Shown here in pieces: positions 1 to 6,448 of a DNA stretch of 10,572 nucleotides. Position numbers and translations under genes: made by a program. Source of the stretch: Candidatus Magasanikbacteria bacterium GW2011_GWC2_45_8. GTDB lineage: Bacteria; Patescibacteriota; Patescibacteriia; Magasanikbacterales; UBA10146. Every line of letters begins with the position of its first letter. The stretch's first letter is position 1. The notes under the pieces are model-generated. The model had not been told where the DNA came from. It saw nothing but the letters and a program-made list of their open reading frames with translations, and did not search any database. The stretch covers positions 1 through 10,572 of the forward strand of contig LCLH01000021.1 of assembly GCA_001001925.1 (NCBI GenBank), read 5' to 3'.

Positions 1-87
1 CCTTTGGTTTTACTGGCTAGGATTTTGGCTGGATTGGTTTTAATGCTCTGCTTGTTTGAAAGGTGTGAGGTCGCGTTATCTAACGAA
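1..87. other. AT-rich left edge, no supported gene
   Basis: No recognised gene. One minus-strand frame, running from about 165 to 3 across the recombinase remnant, has no stop. Its translation (for example IDSIISSLDNATSHLSNKQS) was not recognised. It may be the frame-shifted continuation of a mobile-element gene or chance. Confidence 0.3.
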
Positions 88-195
88 CTAATAATTGAGT
101 CTATGTTTAACTCTTTCCCTTTTAACTTCGTTGTCATATTCGTTGACAGAAGCAAGTACGCCTTCTACAAGTTTACCGGATGGACTTTCATCTAT
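88..195 (-). pseudogene. Serine recombinase fragment (remnant)
   Basis: Read on the minus strand from about position 195, the frame gives IDESPSGKLVEG, then VLASVNEYDNEVKRERVK, then a TAG stop at 90-88. This matches the stretch of serine site-specific recombinases (resolvase/invertase catalytic domain) where a P(S/A)GKL(V/T)EG segment is followed by a helix with the E/Q-(Y/F)-(D/E)-N pattern and an arginine-rich end. Only about 35 residues survive. The catalytic serine N-terminus and the DNA-binding recombinase domain are missing: stops appear just upstream (above about 205) and at 90-88. The piece is therefore a remnant or the product of a sequence join, not a working gene. The identification is from the motif only. 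Confidence 0.5.
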
Positions 196-347
196 GCCCG
201 GAAGATACTTCTCTCAACTACATTATAAAAATTGCCGCAGCGTATTGCGATGTTGTTAGCTTTAACCGCTACAGGTACACCTGTGCAGAGTTGATTCCCC
301 CGGATGGCGGAGACTACCCGGTTATTATAGGCGAATATCATTTTGGC
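195..347 (+). pseudogene. C-terminal fragment of an agarase-like glycoside hydrolase
   Basis: The frame starting near 195 reads CPEDTSLNYIIKIAAAYCD, then VVSFNRYRYT, and after a short gap YPVIIGEYHFG. This resembles the late strands of clan GH-A hydrolases of the agarase/GH42-like type, where an A(A/K)YCDVVSFN segment precedes P(V/I)IIGE(F/Y)HFG and the glutamate of GE is the expected nucleophile. The same frame stays open to 593 but loses this resemblance after about 347, where another frame takes over with a different glycosidase. In a single TIM barrel this late segment could not precede the early strand of the next gene, so this is a fragment of a different protein joined here. It has no intact start: upstream it runs into the recombinase remnant. 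Confidence 0.5.
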
Positions 348-1017
348 GTTTGGGCGCAAAGTGCCGCGCTGGCCGGAGTGCTCGGTGCCGCCATATCTGT
401 TGAAAGAAACGGAAAGCGTACAGAATATGGCGCTCACCAAATTTATCAAAGCGTTGGTGGCACATTACAAAAACGAGCCTGCGATTGTGCTTTGGCAGGG
501 GGAAAACGAGCCGTTTGTGGAATGGTTTGGGACATGTCCAAACGTGGATCGTTCGTTTGTAGAAAAAGAGGTTGCGCTGGTGCATGCGCTTGATACGCGC
601 GGCGTCATGAGTACGGACAGCGGAGAGTTGGGATGGTGGTATCGCGAGGGTCAACTTGGTGATTATTTTGGAACCACTTTGTATCAGGTTGTTTGGAATG
701 AGCGTTTTGGATATATGCATTATTATTTTTTCCGACCTTTGATATATAGGATAAAAGCGCTGGTGGCTTTCATCAATCCGCGCCACGCGCTTATTGCGGA
801 ATTGCAAGCGGAAAGCTGGTTTCCTAACGGCAATAAAAATATCACCTTGGCCGAACAGAAGCTTTCTATGAATACGGAGCAATTGCTCGCCAATGTGGAG
901 CTCGCGCGCCGTACGGGGTTTGGCGCCGCGTATTTGTGGGGGTCGGAGTATTGGTATTGGCTTAAAGGGCAAGGTGATGATAGTATGTGGAAAGCGGTGA
1001 AATCTTTAATACCGTAG
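331..1017 (+). CDS. Glycoside hydrolase (clan GH-A, cellulase/GH5-like), 5'-truncated
   Basis: The frame is open from 331, after a TAG at 328-330, to the TAG at 1015-1017. The first possible start is TTG at 343, giving 224 residues. Numbered from there, PRWPEC lies at 9-14, GENEP at 53-57 (acid/base glutamate E56 after the fourth strand), and ELQAESW at 153-159, which holds the candidate nucleophile. A late-strand segment GAAYLWGSEYW follows at about 194-204. This order fits a TIM-barrel retaining glycosidase of clan GH-A. The N-terminal strands before PRWPEC, probably more than 100 residues, are missing, and the in-frame codons 331-342 (ANII) already look like this protein. The gene is thus cut by the join at about 331-347. 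No signal peptide or membrane anchor is visible in what remains. Substrate is unknown. The remnant is unlikely to fold or be expressed from TTG, which has no ribosome binding site. Confidence 0.65.
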   Translation, partial: ANIILAFGRKVPRWPECSVPPYLLKETESVQNMALTKFIKALVAHYKNEPAIVLWQGENEPFVEWFGTCPNVDRSFVEKEVALVHALDTRGVMSTDSGELGWWYREGQLGDYFGTTLYQVVWNERFGYMHYYFFRPLIYRIKALVAFINPRHALIAELQAESWFPNGNKNITLAEQKLSMNTEQLLANVELARRTGFGAAYLWGSEYWYWLKGQGDDSMWKAVKSLIP

Positions 1018-1055
1018 CTTGATTTTTTATCTAAAATATGGTATTATTAAGCTAC
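1014..1055. repeat. 7-bp inverted repeat spanning the promoter
   Basis: GTAGCTT (1014-1020) and AAGCTAC (1049-1055) are perfect inverted copies separated by 28 bp. They bracket the -35 and -10 elements; the left arm shares two bases with the -35. The right arm lies where transcription would start. This arrangement suits an operator for an autoregulated toxin-antitoxin unit, or a weak hairpin. A chance 7-bp match cannot be excluded. Confidence 0.35.
1019..1047 (+). promoter_or_regulatory. Sigma70-type promoter for the toxin module
   Basis: TTGATT at 1019-1024 and TATTAT at 1042-1047 are separated by exactly 17 bp in a very AT-rich stretch. This is a close match to the -35/-10 consensus. It lies just downstream of the glycosidase stop and about 37 bp before the ATG at 1084. 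A GAGGG at 1058-1062 is too far upstream (about 20 bases) to be a standard ribosome binding site for that ATG. Confidence 0.6.
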
Positions 1056-1083
1056 TTGAGGGATTAAAATAGCACCAAAAATT

Positions 1084-1287
1084 ATGTACAATTGGAGTGT
1101 TGATTTAAAAAAATTAAAAAAGAATAAAAAAGCATATACCATTTGGAAATTAGAACAAATGGTCAATTTTGGTTTAAATGGAAAAAAGATAAATAAAAAA
1201 GAGCTCGTGCATAATTGGGACAACCTTTCTCTTGACCCCGCAAAAAAGCGGTTTCTCTCGTTTTTACTATGGGGAAAACAATCTTGA
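1084..1287 (+). CDS. 67-aa unknown protein, possible antitoxin partner of the downstream nucleotidyltransferase
   Basis: A 67-residue lysine-rich protein starting at the ATG at 1084; an upstream in-frame TGA at 1057-1059 leaves no earlier ATG. Visible features are a basic start (DLKKLKKNKKAYTIWKLEQM), a NFGLNGKKINKKEL segment, and a C-terminal FLSFLLW. No signal peptide, membrane span or recognised DNA-binding motif is obvious. It follows a good promoter and overlaps the start of the toxin-like nucleotidyltransferase by 19 bases. That layout is typical of a small antitoxin gene translated just ahead of its toxin. AbiEi, the usual partner of AbiEii, is much larger and begins with a winged helix, so this is not a recognisable AbiEi. 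The antitoxin role is inferred from position only. The gene is markedly AT-rich compared with leuS downstream. Confidence 0.65.
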   Translation: MYNWSVDLKKLKKNKKAYTIWKLEQMVNFGLNGKKINKKELVHNWDNLSLDPAKKRFLSFLLWGKQS

Positions 1288-1928
1288 GTGTTGCGCAACA
1301 AAATATTCTTGATGCGCTTGCTTCTAATCAGGTGATTTTTAATAATTTTTATCTGACTGGCGGCACTGCGTTGGCGGAATTTTATTTGCATCATCGTTTT
1401 TCAGAAGATTTAGATTTTTTTAGCGAGCATGAGGTTGACCAGCTCGCTATCCAGACGGTGTTCAAAATAATTTCCCACAAAACGCATATTAAAAAAATTG
1501 ATTTTGAGCAGAGTTTTAATCGTAATTTATTTTTTCTTCATCTGCCGCATGAAATAATTAAAACAGAATTTACATATTTTCCTTTTCTGCCCATCGCGCA
1601 AAAACATATTAAAGGGAAACTGACTATTGACAGTTTGTTGGATATCGCCGTGAATAAGATTTTTACTATTTATCAGAAGCCGCGTTTGCGCGATTTTATT
1701 GATTTGTATTGCATCATACAAAAAGAGCAGTACTCACTCAATGATTTGATTAGAAAGGCTCAAATCAAATTTGATTGGCATGTTGATCCGGTACAGCTGG
1801 GCAGTCAGCTTCTTAAGGTTTCCGAATTAAAAGATGCACCACGCATGATTAAGAAGATTAATATGCTCGCAATTTCTAAATTTTTTATGAATGTGTCGCG
1901 TAGTTTACAAGGGGATATATTGCAATGA
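1269..1928 (+). CDS. AbiEii/AbiGii-type nucleotidyltransferase toxin
   Basis: A 219-residue protein of the DUF1814/AbiEii nucleotidyltransferase family. It contains the signature YLTGGTALAEFYLHHRFS at 28-45 (GGT at 31-33), followed by EDLDFF with the two metal-binding aspartates D47 and D49. The later family motif is present as K130 plus KPRLRDFIDLY at 137-147. Members of this family use NTPs to modify RNA; characterised relatives act as abortive-infection or MenT-type toxins on tRNA. Here the activity is inferred, and all key acidic residues are present, so it looks intact. The ATG at 1269 lies inside the end of the 67-aa gene and has no Shine-Dalgarno sequence, so translation is probably coupled to that gene. 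Its stop overlaps the next gene's ATG by four bases. The coding region is AT-rich, which hints at acquisition from elsewhere. Confidence 0.88.
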   Translation: MGKTILSVAQQNILDALASNQVIFNNFYLTGGTALAEFYLHHRFSEDLDFFSEHEVDQLAIQTVFKIISHKTHIKKIDFEQSFNRNLFFLHLPHEIIKTEFTYFPFLPIAQKHIKGKLTIDSLLDIAVNKIFTIYQKPRLRDFIDLYCIIQKEQYSLNDLIRKAQIKFDWHVDPVQLGSQLLKVSELKDAPRMIKKINMLAISKFFMNVSRSLQGDILQ

Positions 1929-3409
1929 AAGGCTATTATTTTAAGACAAAATTCGTGAAAATGGGGAAGTGGTTTTTGCTTCCCGCGGATTCTGAAACAT
2001 GGAAGACAGAGGAGACCGTTCGCCTGTTCAGAAAAATGTTTGGCGTGGGCAATGGACAGCTCATTATTTTTACGTTGAAAGACGGATTTTTTCATAACTA
2101 CATCCCCGCCGATTATTTTGAAAAGTTGTCCGCCTGTATCAAACGCATCAACGGCCGCGATTACAAAAAATTGGAGCGTTTATTAAAAACTTTTTATGCG
2201 TTTAGATTGAAATTTAGATCGGCAATTACCTGTGCAGTGGTAAAAGATTACAAAAAATTTTCAACTGCCGCGCTGATTGCGCGGTATCGGCATAATCGTA
2301 GCTGGGTGCATCGCGCGGCGGTGTATGATCAATTTGGATGGTTGGCGGAAGATTGCTGGACGCCCCTTATGGATGAGGTGCTTATAGATACACTGCATCT
2401 TAAAAAAGGATCGGACGAGTATCATCGCGTATTGTTTGCGCTCACCAAGCCGGAGGGAATTTCAACCACTTTAAAAGAAAAGCAGGCGGGTTTGCAAGAA
2501 ACACTCGCAATCAAGAAAAAAACACAAACCATAGAACGAGCGAGCAAAAAACTTGCCCGCGCCTATGGCTGGATGCCGGTGTTCACATACGGGACGCCGT
2601 GGGACGCGGAACACTACATGAATGAGCTTGGCTCACTCGTGCAACAAGATATTGGGGCGCTTGAAAAAGAATATAGCGCGCTCAAGAATTATTCCGTTAT
2701 CCGTGCGCGTGAAATTAAGGAGATAGTGAAGGCGTATCATATTACACCGCGCGATCTGCATGTTTTTTCTGATTTTGGCGTGGTGATAGATACGCATAAC
2801 GAGGCCGAGTATCTGGTGAGTTTGGGCGGGTTTTATTTATTGCCGATGTATAAAGAAATTGCGCGCCGGCTTGGGCTTTCCGTAAAGCAGGTGCGCACAT
2901 TGTATGAGGAGGAGATTATTTTGGCATTGCGCGGGAAGATTGACCCATTAAATGTGCTTCATAAGAAAAGCACGGTCTTTGGATATGGCTATGATCACAC
3001 CATGACAAAGCGCACGAATTTTACGAGTTCCGAGGCGCGCACGTTGTTGACTTTTATGGAGCGGAATGTTGAGCACGCGCAAGGTTCAAACGAGGCGCAG
3101 GGTGTTTGCGCGAGTCCGGGCACAGTGCGCGGCGTGGTGCGCATTGTAATGACGCCGGAAGAAAATGATAAAGTAAAAAAAGGGGATATAATGATTGCGC
3201 ATGCCACCACAGTTGATTATCTGCCGGCAATGAAAAATGCTGCGGCGATTGTGACGGAAGTTGGCGGGCTCACATGCCATGCGGCGGTTGTCTCTCGCGA
3301 GTTTGGAATCCCCTGCGTGGTGGGGTTAAAAAATGCGACCAAAAATTTTAAAGACGGCGATCGAGTGGAGGTTGAAGCGAGCAAGGGAGTGGTAAGGTGC
3401 GTGAGGTAA
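1925..3409 (+). CDS. PEP-utilising-enzyme mobile (phosphohistidine swivelling) domain protein
   Basis: A 494-residue soluble protein. Its C-terminus (about 393-491) is a clear phosphohistidine swivelling domain. It begins GVCASPGTVRGVVRIV, continues VKKGDIMIAHATTVDYLPAM, and ends with the active-site loop GGLTCHAAVVSREFGIPCVVG, in which H452 is the phosphoryl-carrying histidine. In PEP synthase, PPDK and PTS enzyme I this domain carries phosphate between an ATP-grasp domain and a PEP-binding barrel. Neither of those is recognisable here. The first ~390 residues are a mostly helical region of unknown function, with an aromatic patch WVHRAAVYDQFGWLAED near 127-143. Stand-alone proteins of this kind occur in CPR genomes without known substrates. 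The ATG at 1925 overlaps the toxin stop (ATGA) and sits about 10 bases after AAGGGG, so it appears co-translated with the toxin. Its phosphoryl donor and target are unknown. Confidence 0.85.
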   Translation: MKGYYFKTKFVKMGKWFLLPADSETWKTEETVRLFRKMFGVGNGQLIIFTLKDGFFHNYIPADYFEKLSACIKRINGRDYKKLERLLKTFYAFRLKFRSAITCAVVKDYKKFSTAALIARYRHNRSWVHRAAVYDQFGWLAEDCWTPLMDEVLIDTLHLKKGSDEYHRVLFALTKPEGISTTLKEKQAGLQETLAIKKKTQTIERASKKLARAYGWMPVFTYGTPWDAEHYMNELGSLVQQDIGALEKEYSALKNYSVIRAREIKEIVKAYHITPRDLHVFSDFGVVIDTHNEAEYLVSLGGFYLLPMYKEIARRLGLSVKQVRTLYEEEIILALRGKIDPLNVLHKKSTVFGYGYDHTMTKRTNFTSSEARTLLTFMERNVEHAQGSNEAQGVCASPGTVRGVVRIVMTPEENDKVKKGDIMIAHATTVDYLPAMKNAAAIVTEVGGLTCHAAVVSREFGIPCVVGLKNATKNFKDGDRVEVEASKGVVRCVR

Positions 3410-3420
3410 TAAGGCGAAGC

Positions 3421-3449
3421 TTTTCAAACTCATTTTTTCGTGCTAGAGT
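3421..3449 (+). promoter_or_regulatory. Weak promoter candidate before hicB
   Basis: TTTTCA at 3421-3426 and TAGAGT at 3444-3449 are 17 bp apart, and the -10 is preceded by TGC, giving an extended -10. Each hexamer matches the consensus at only four of six positions. It would serve hicB-hicA-leuS. No Shine-Dalgarno sequence precedes the hicB ATG at 3476. Confidence 0.25.
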
Positions 3450-3475
3450 ATAGACATATAGTAAAATATAATTTT

Positions 3476-3733
3476 ATGAGAGAAGAAGTCATCCTTTCAA
3501 ATCAATTTAAAGTTATTATTGAACGCGATGAAGACGGGTACTTTGTGGCATCTGTCCCAGCCCTGCCGGGTTGCCATACGCAAGCAAAAACTTTGCCTGA
3601 ACTTATGAAGCGTGTCAAAGACGCAATCAAGTTATGCCGTCTGGTTGCTAAAAAAGATGCGCGATATCGTGAAAAGATAAAACGGTTTGCATACGAACCG
3701 TCGTTCATCGGTATTGAATTTGTTACAGTGTAG
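3476..3733 (+). CDS. hicB: HicB-family antitoxin
   Basis: An 85-residue HicB protein, starting at the ATG at 3476. An in-frame GTG at 3440 would add 12 residues, but family proteins begin close to the antiparallel strands, so the ATG is preferred. The partial RNase H-like fold is visible as FKVIIERDEDGYFVASVPAL at 11-30, then PGCHTQAKTLPELMKRVKDAI at 31-51. The C-terminus ends FAYEPSFIGIEFVTV. HicB binds and neutralises the mRNA interferase HicA, and in many systems the complex represses its own operon. This form has no obvious C-terminal helix-turn-helix or ribbon-helix-helix, so autorepression is uncertain. It lies two bases upstream of hicA, the usual BA order in this lineage, and is intact although its partner is broken. 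Confidence 0.88.
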   Translation: MREEVILSNQFKVIIERDEDGYFVASVPALPGCHTQAKTLPELMKRVKDAIKLCRLVAKKDARYREKIKRFAYEPSFIGIEFVTV

Positions 3734-3735
3734 TT

Positions 3736-3963
3736 ATGGGAAACCGTCTTCCCATGCTCAAATCGCGTGATATTATACGTGCGGTTAAATCTTTAGGTTT
3801 TGTGCAAGTACGACAAAGCGGTTCCCATATTTTTTTTCAACATTCTGACGGGCGCACAACTTTGGTTCCAAATCATGGAGGAGAAGATATAGGCAGAGGA
3901 TAGTTACGACAAATTTTGAGGGAGGTGGAAATAACCCCGGATCAGTTTTTGGAATTACTATGA
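3736..3963 (+). pseudogene. hicA: hicA mRNA interferase interrupted by an in-frame TAG
   Basis: From the ATG at 3736 the frame encodes NRLPMLKSRDIIRAVKSLGF, followed by the HicA hallmark RQSGSHIFF (H31 is the catalytic histidine of the double-stranded-RNA-binding-like fold). It then continues TTLVPNHGGEDIGRG before a TAG at 3901-3903. The same frame continues beyond the stop as LRQILREVEITPDQFLELL to TGA at 3961-3963, exactly the normal HicA C-terminus (family pattern GxLxxILxxxxI...FLxLL). Without the TAG it would be a normal 75-residue toxin; with it, 55 residues are made. A Leu codon (TTG) turned into TAG by one change would explain it. Other stops in the window, including TGA, are used conventionally, so codon reassignment is not indicated. 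The original stop still overlaps the leuS ATG (ATGA). Loss of the last helix probably inactivates the toxin, unless read through. Confidence 0.85.
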
Positions 3964-6443
3964 GTATCTACGACCACAAAAAAATTGAAAAAAAGTGGCA
4001 GAAATATTGGGAAGAACATGAACTTTTTAGAGCGCGTGATGATTCTCCCAAGCCAAAGCTGTACACGCTGATAGAATTTCCTTATCCGTCTGGAGAAGGT
4101 TTGCATGTGGGGCATCCGCGGCCGTACACCGCCATGGATATTATTAGCCGCAAGAAGCGCATGGACGGGTATAATGTGCTTTATCCAATCGGTTGGGACG
4201 CGTTTGGTTTGCCCACAGAAAATTATGCCATCAAAACCGGACAGCCACCCGCGCAGGTGACCAAAAAGAATATCGCCAACTTTACGCGCCAGATTAAGAG
4301 CCTTGGCATATCATTTGATTGGTCGCGCGCGGTCAACACTACGGATCCCGCGTATTACAAATGGACGCAGTGGATTTTTTTGCAATTGTTCAAGCACGGA
4401 CTTGCGTATAAATCAAAAATTGCGATCAATTGGTGCATTAATTGCAAAATCGGCTTGGCAAACGAAGAAGTGGTGGGCGGTGTGTGCGAGCGGTGTGGCG
4501 GTCCGGTGGAGAAACGATTAAAAGATCAGTGGATGCTTGCTATAACCAAGTACGCGGACAAACTGCTTGAAGGCTTGCAAGAAGTGGACTATGTCCCGCA
4601 AGCGCGGACCCAGCAAGAAAATTGGATTGGCAGGAGCGAGGGTGCGGAGATTGATTTTAAAATTCAAGGTAGCGACCGGAAGATTCGTGTGTTTACCACG
4701 CGGCCCGATACGTTGTTTGGCGCCACGTATATGGTGCTCGCACCGGAGCATGAATTGGTTGGACAATTAAAAGAGAGTATTTTAAATTTGAAAGAAGTTG
4801 AAAAATATATCGCGAGCGCGAAACGGAAATCCGATTTAGAGCGCACGGAATTGCAGAAAGAAAAAACAGGGGTGGAACTCTGCGGCGTGCGCGCGGTTAA
4901 TCCGGCAAACAACGAAGAAATTCCGGTGTGGGTGGCGGATTATGTGCTTGGCGGATATGGCACCGGTGCCATTATGGCTGTGCCGGCGCATGATGAACGG
5001 GATTGGGAGTTTGCGAAAAAATATAATTTGCCCGTGCGATACGTGGTTCGCCCTGTATCTGTTGACAGTACCAATCCTCCACGCGAGGAAAAACAATTGG
5101 ATCATTTGAAAAAATTTTCAGCGTTTGCAGGTGTTGGGATTTTGATGAACTCCGGTTCGTTTAATGATTTGGATTTTGAAACAGCCAAGTGGAAAATAAC
5201 AGAGGAGGTCGGTGGTCATAAAAAAATCATGTACAAACTGCGCGACTGGGTGTTTTCTCGTCAGCGTTATTGGGGTGAACCAATACCGCTTGTGTTTTGT
5301 GAGGCGTGTGCAAAATCTCACAAGGGAGAATCTGTGGGTGAACAAACGAACCATGGATGGATTCCGTTGCCGGAGAGTGAGTTGCCTTTGAAATTGCCTG
5401 CGGTGAAAAAATATGAGCCTACGGATACCGGAGAGTCTCCGTTGTCCACAATGAGCAAATGGGTAAACACAAAATGTCCACGCTGTGGGGGAGCCGCGCG
5501 GCGGGAAACAGACACTATGCCCAACTGGGCGGGCTCAAGCTGGTATTTTTTGCGCTATATTGATCCGCACAATGAAAAGGAATTTGCGAGCATGGAGGCG
5601 CTTAAAAAATGGATGCCGGTGGATTGGTATAACGGAGGGATGGAACATACGGTTTTGCATTTGTTGTATTCCCGTTTTTGGAATCAATTTTTGTTTGATA
5701 TTGGTGCGGTGCCCGTGCGGGAGCCATATAAAAAACGCACCTCGCATGGCATGATTCTGGCAAAAGGCGGAGAAAAAATGAGCAAATCAAAAGGCAATGT
5801 GGTGAATCCTGACGATATTGTGAAGCAATATGGCGCGGATACTTTGCGTGCGTATATTATGTTTATGGGGCCGTTTGATCAAGCGGTTGAGTGGGATCCG
5901 CAGAGTTTGGTGGGGGTGCATAGATTTTTGGAGCGCGTATGGACAACAAGTGAACGCGTGAGCAATGACGCGTCATGCCCAAAAAATATCATACGGCAGG
6001 AGCATCAAAGTATTAAAAAAGTAGGGGAGGAGATTGAAGCAATGCGTTTTAATACCGCGGTGGCGCATCTCATGACTTTTTCCAATACGCTCTACAAGCT
6101 GGAAAAGGTGCCGCGTGCGGCTTATGAGACTTTGCTTGTCTTGCTTTCCCCATTTGCTCCGCATGCGTGTGAAGAGTTGTGGGCTCTGCTTGGGCATACA
6201 TCTTCAATTACAGAAGAAAAATGGCCTGAATTTGACAGCGCGCTTTTGGAAGAAGAAACATTTGAATTGGTTATACAGATCAACGGCAAAATCCGTGATA
6301 AATATATTGTTTCATCCGGTATCACGGAAGAAGCGTTGCGCGCGGAAGTTTTAAAGCGCCTCAAAGTGGAAGCGATTCTCAACGGGGCGGAGCCTAGGCA
6401 GTTTAGATATATTCCCGGAAAACTCGTGAGCATTGTGGCATAA
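3960..6443 (+). CDS. leuS: Leucyl-tRNA synthetase
   Basis: An 827-residue class I aminoacyl-tRNA synthetase, full length for the bacterial family. It charges tRNA-Leu with leucine in the cytoplasm. The HIGH-type motif is at 41-52 (PYPSGEGLHVGH) and KMSKS at 606-610. The CP1 editing domain carries TTRPDTLFGATY from 246, the threonine-rich site that clears mischarged amino acids, and GTGAIMAVPAHDERD further on. Two cysteine sets suit zinc ribbons: C159, C162, C176, C179, and C447, C450, C506, C509. The anticodon-binding helical domain and a C-terminal region beginning LVIQINGKIRDK follow. The ATG at 3960 overlaps the old hicA stop by four bases with no close Shine-Dalgarno sequence; a GGGAGGTGG at about 3919-3927 is too distant. 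Translation therefore looks coupled to hicA, or the message is read weakly. No sign of truncation. Confidence 0.97.
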   Translation: MSIYDHKKIEKKWQKYWEEHELFRARDDSPKPKLYTLIEFPYPSGEGLHVGHPRPYTAMDIISRKKRMDGYNVLYPIGWDAFGLPTENYAIKTGQPPAQVTKKNIANFTRQIKSLGISFDWSRAVNTTDPAYYKWTQWIFLQLFKHGLAYKSKIAINWCINCKIGLANEEVVGGVCERCGGPVEKRLKDQWMLAITKYADKLLEGLQEVDYVPQARTQQENWIGRSEGAEIDFKIQGSDRKIRVFTTRPDTLFGATYMVLAPEHELVGQLKESILNLKEVEKYIASAKRKSDLERTELQKEKTGVELCGVRAVNPANNEEIPVWVADYVLGGYGTGAIMAVPAHDERDWEFAKKYNLPVRYVVRPVSVDSTNPPREEKQLDHLKKFSAFAGVGILMNSGSFNDLDFETAKWKITEEVGGHKKIMYKLRDWVFSRQRYWGEPIPLVFCEACAKSHKGESVGEQTNHGWIPLPESELPLKLPAVKKYEPTDTGESPLSTMSKWVNTKCPRCGGAARRETDTMPNWAGSSWYFLRYIDPHNEKEFASMEALKKWMPVDWYNGGMEHTVLHLLYSRFWNQFLFDIGAVPVREPYKKRTSHGMILAKGGEKMSKSKGNVVNPDDIVKQYGADTLRAYIMFMGPFDQAVEWDPQSLVGVHRFLERVWTTSERVSNDASCPKNIIRQEHQSIKKVGEEIEAMRFNTAVAHLMTFSNTLYKLEKVPRAAYETLLVLLSPFAPHACEELWALLGHTSSITEEKWPEFDSALLEEETFELVIQINGKIRDKYIVSSGITEEALRAEVLKRLKVEAILNGAEPRQFRYIPGKLVSIVA

Positions 6444-6448
6444 TATGT

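Noticed and set aside
348..593. Continuation of the agarase-like frame (open to 593)
   Set aside because: After about 347 it shows no family resemblance and overlaps the clear glycosidase frame, so it is a shadow reading.
325..972. 215-residue minus-strand frame antisense to the glycosidase
   Set aside because: It is opposite a frame with recognised catalytic motifs and shows no domain of its own.
3736..3963. Reassigned TAG codon (alternative genetic code) as explanation of the hicA stop
   Set aside because: Other genes here end cleanly at TAG (glycosidase, hicB, metallo-beta-lactamase) and TGA, so the standard bacterial code fits.
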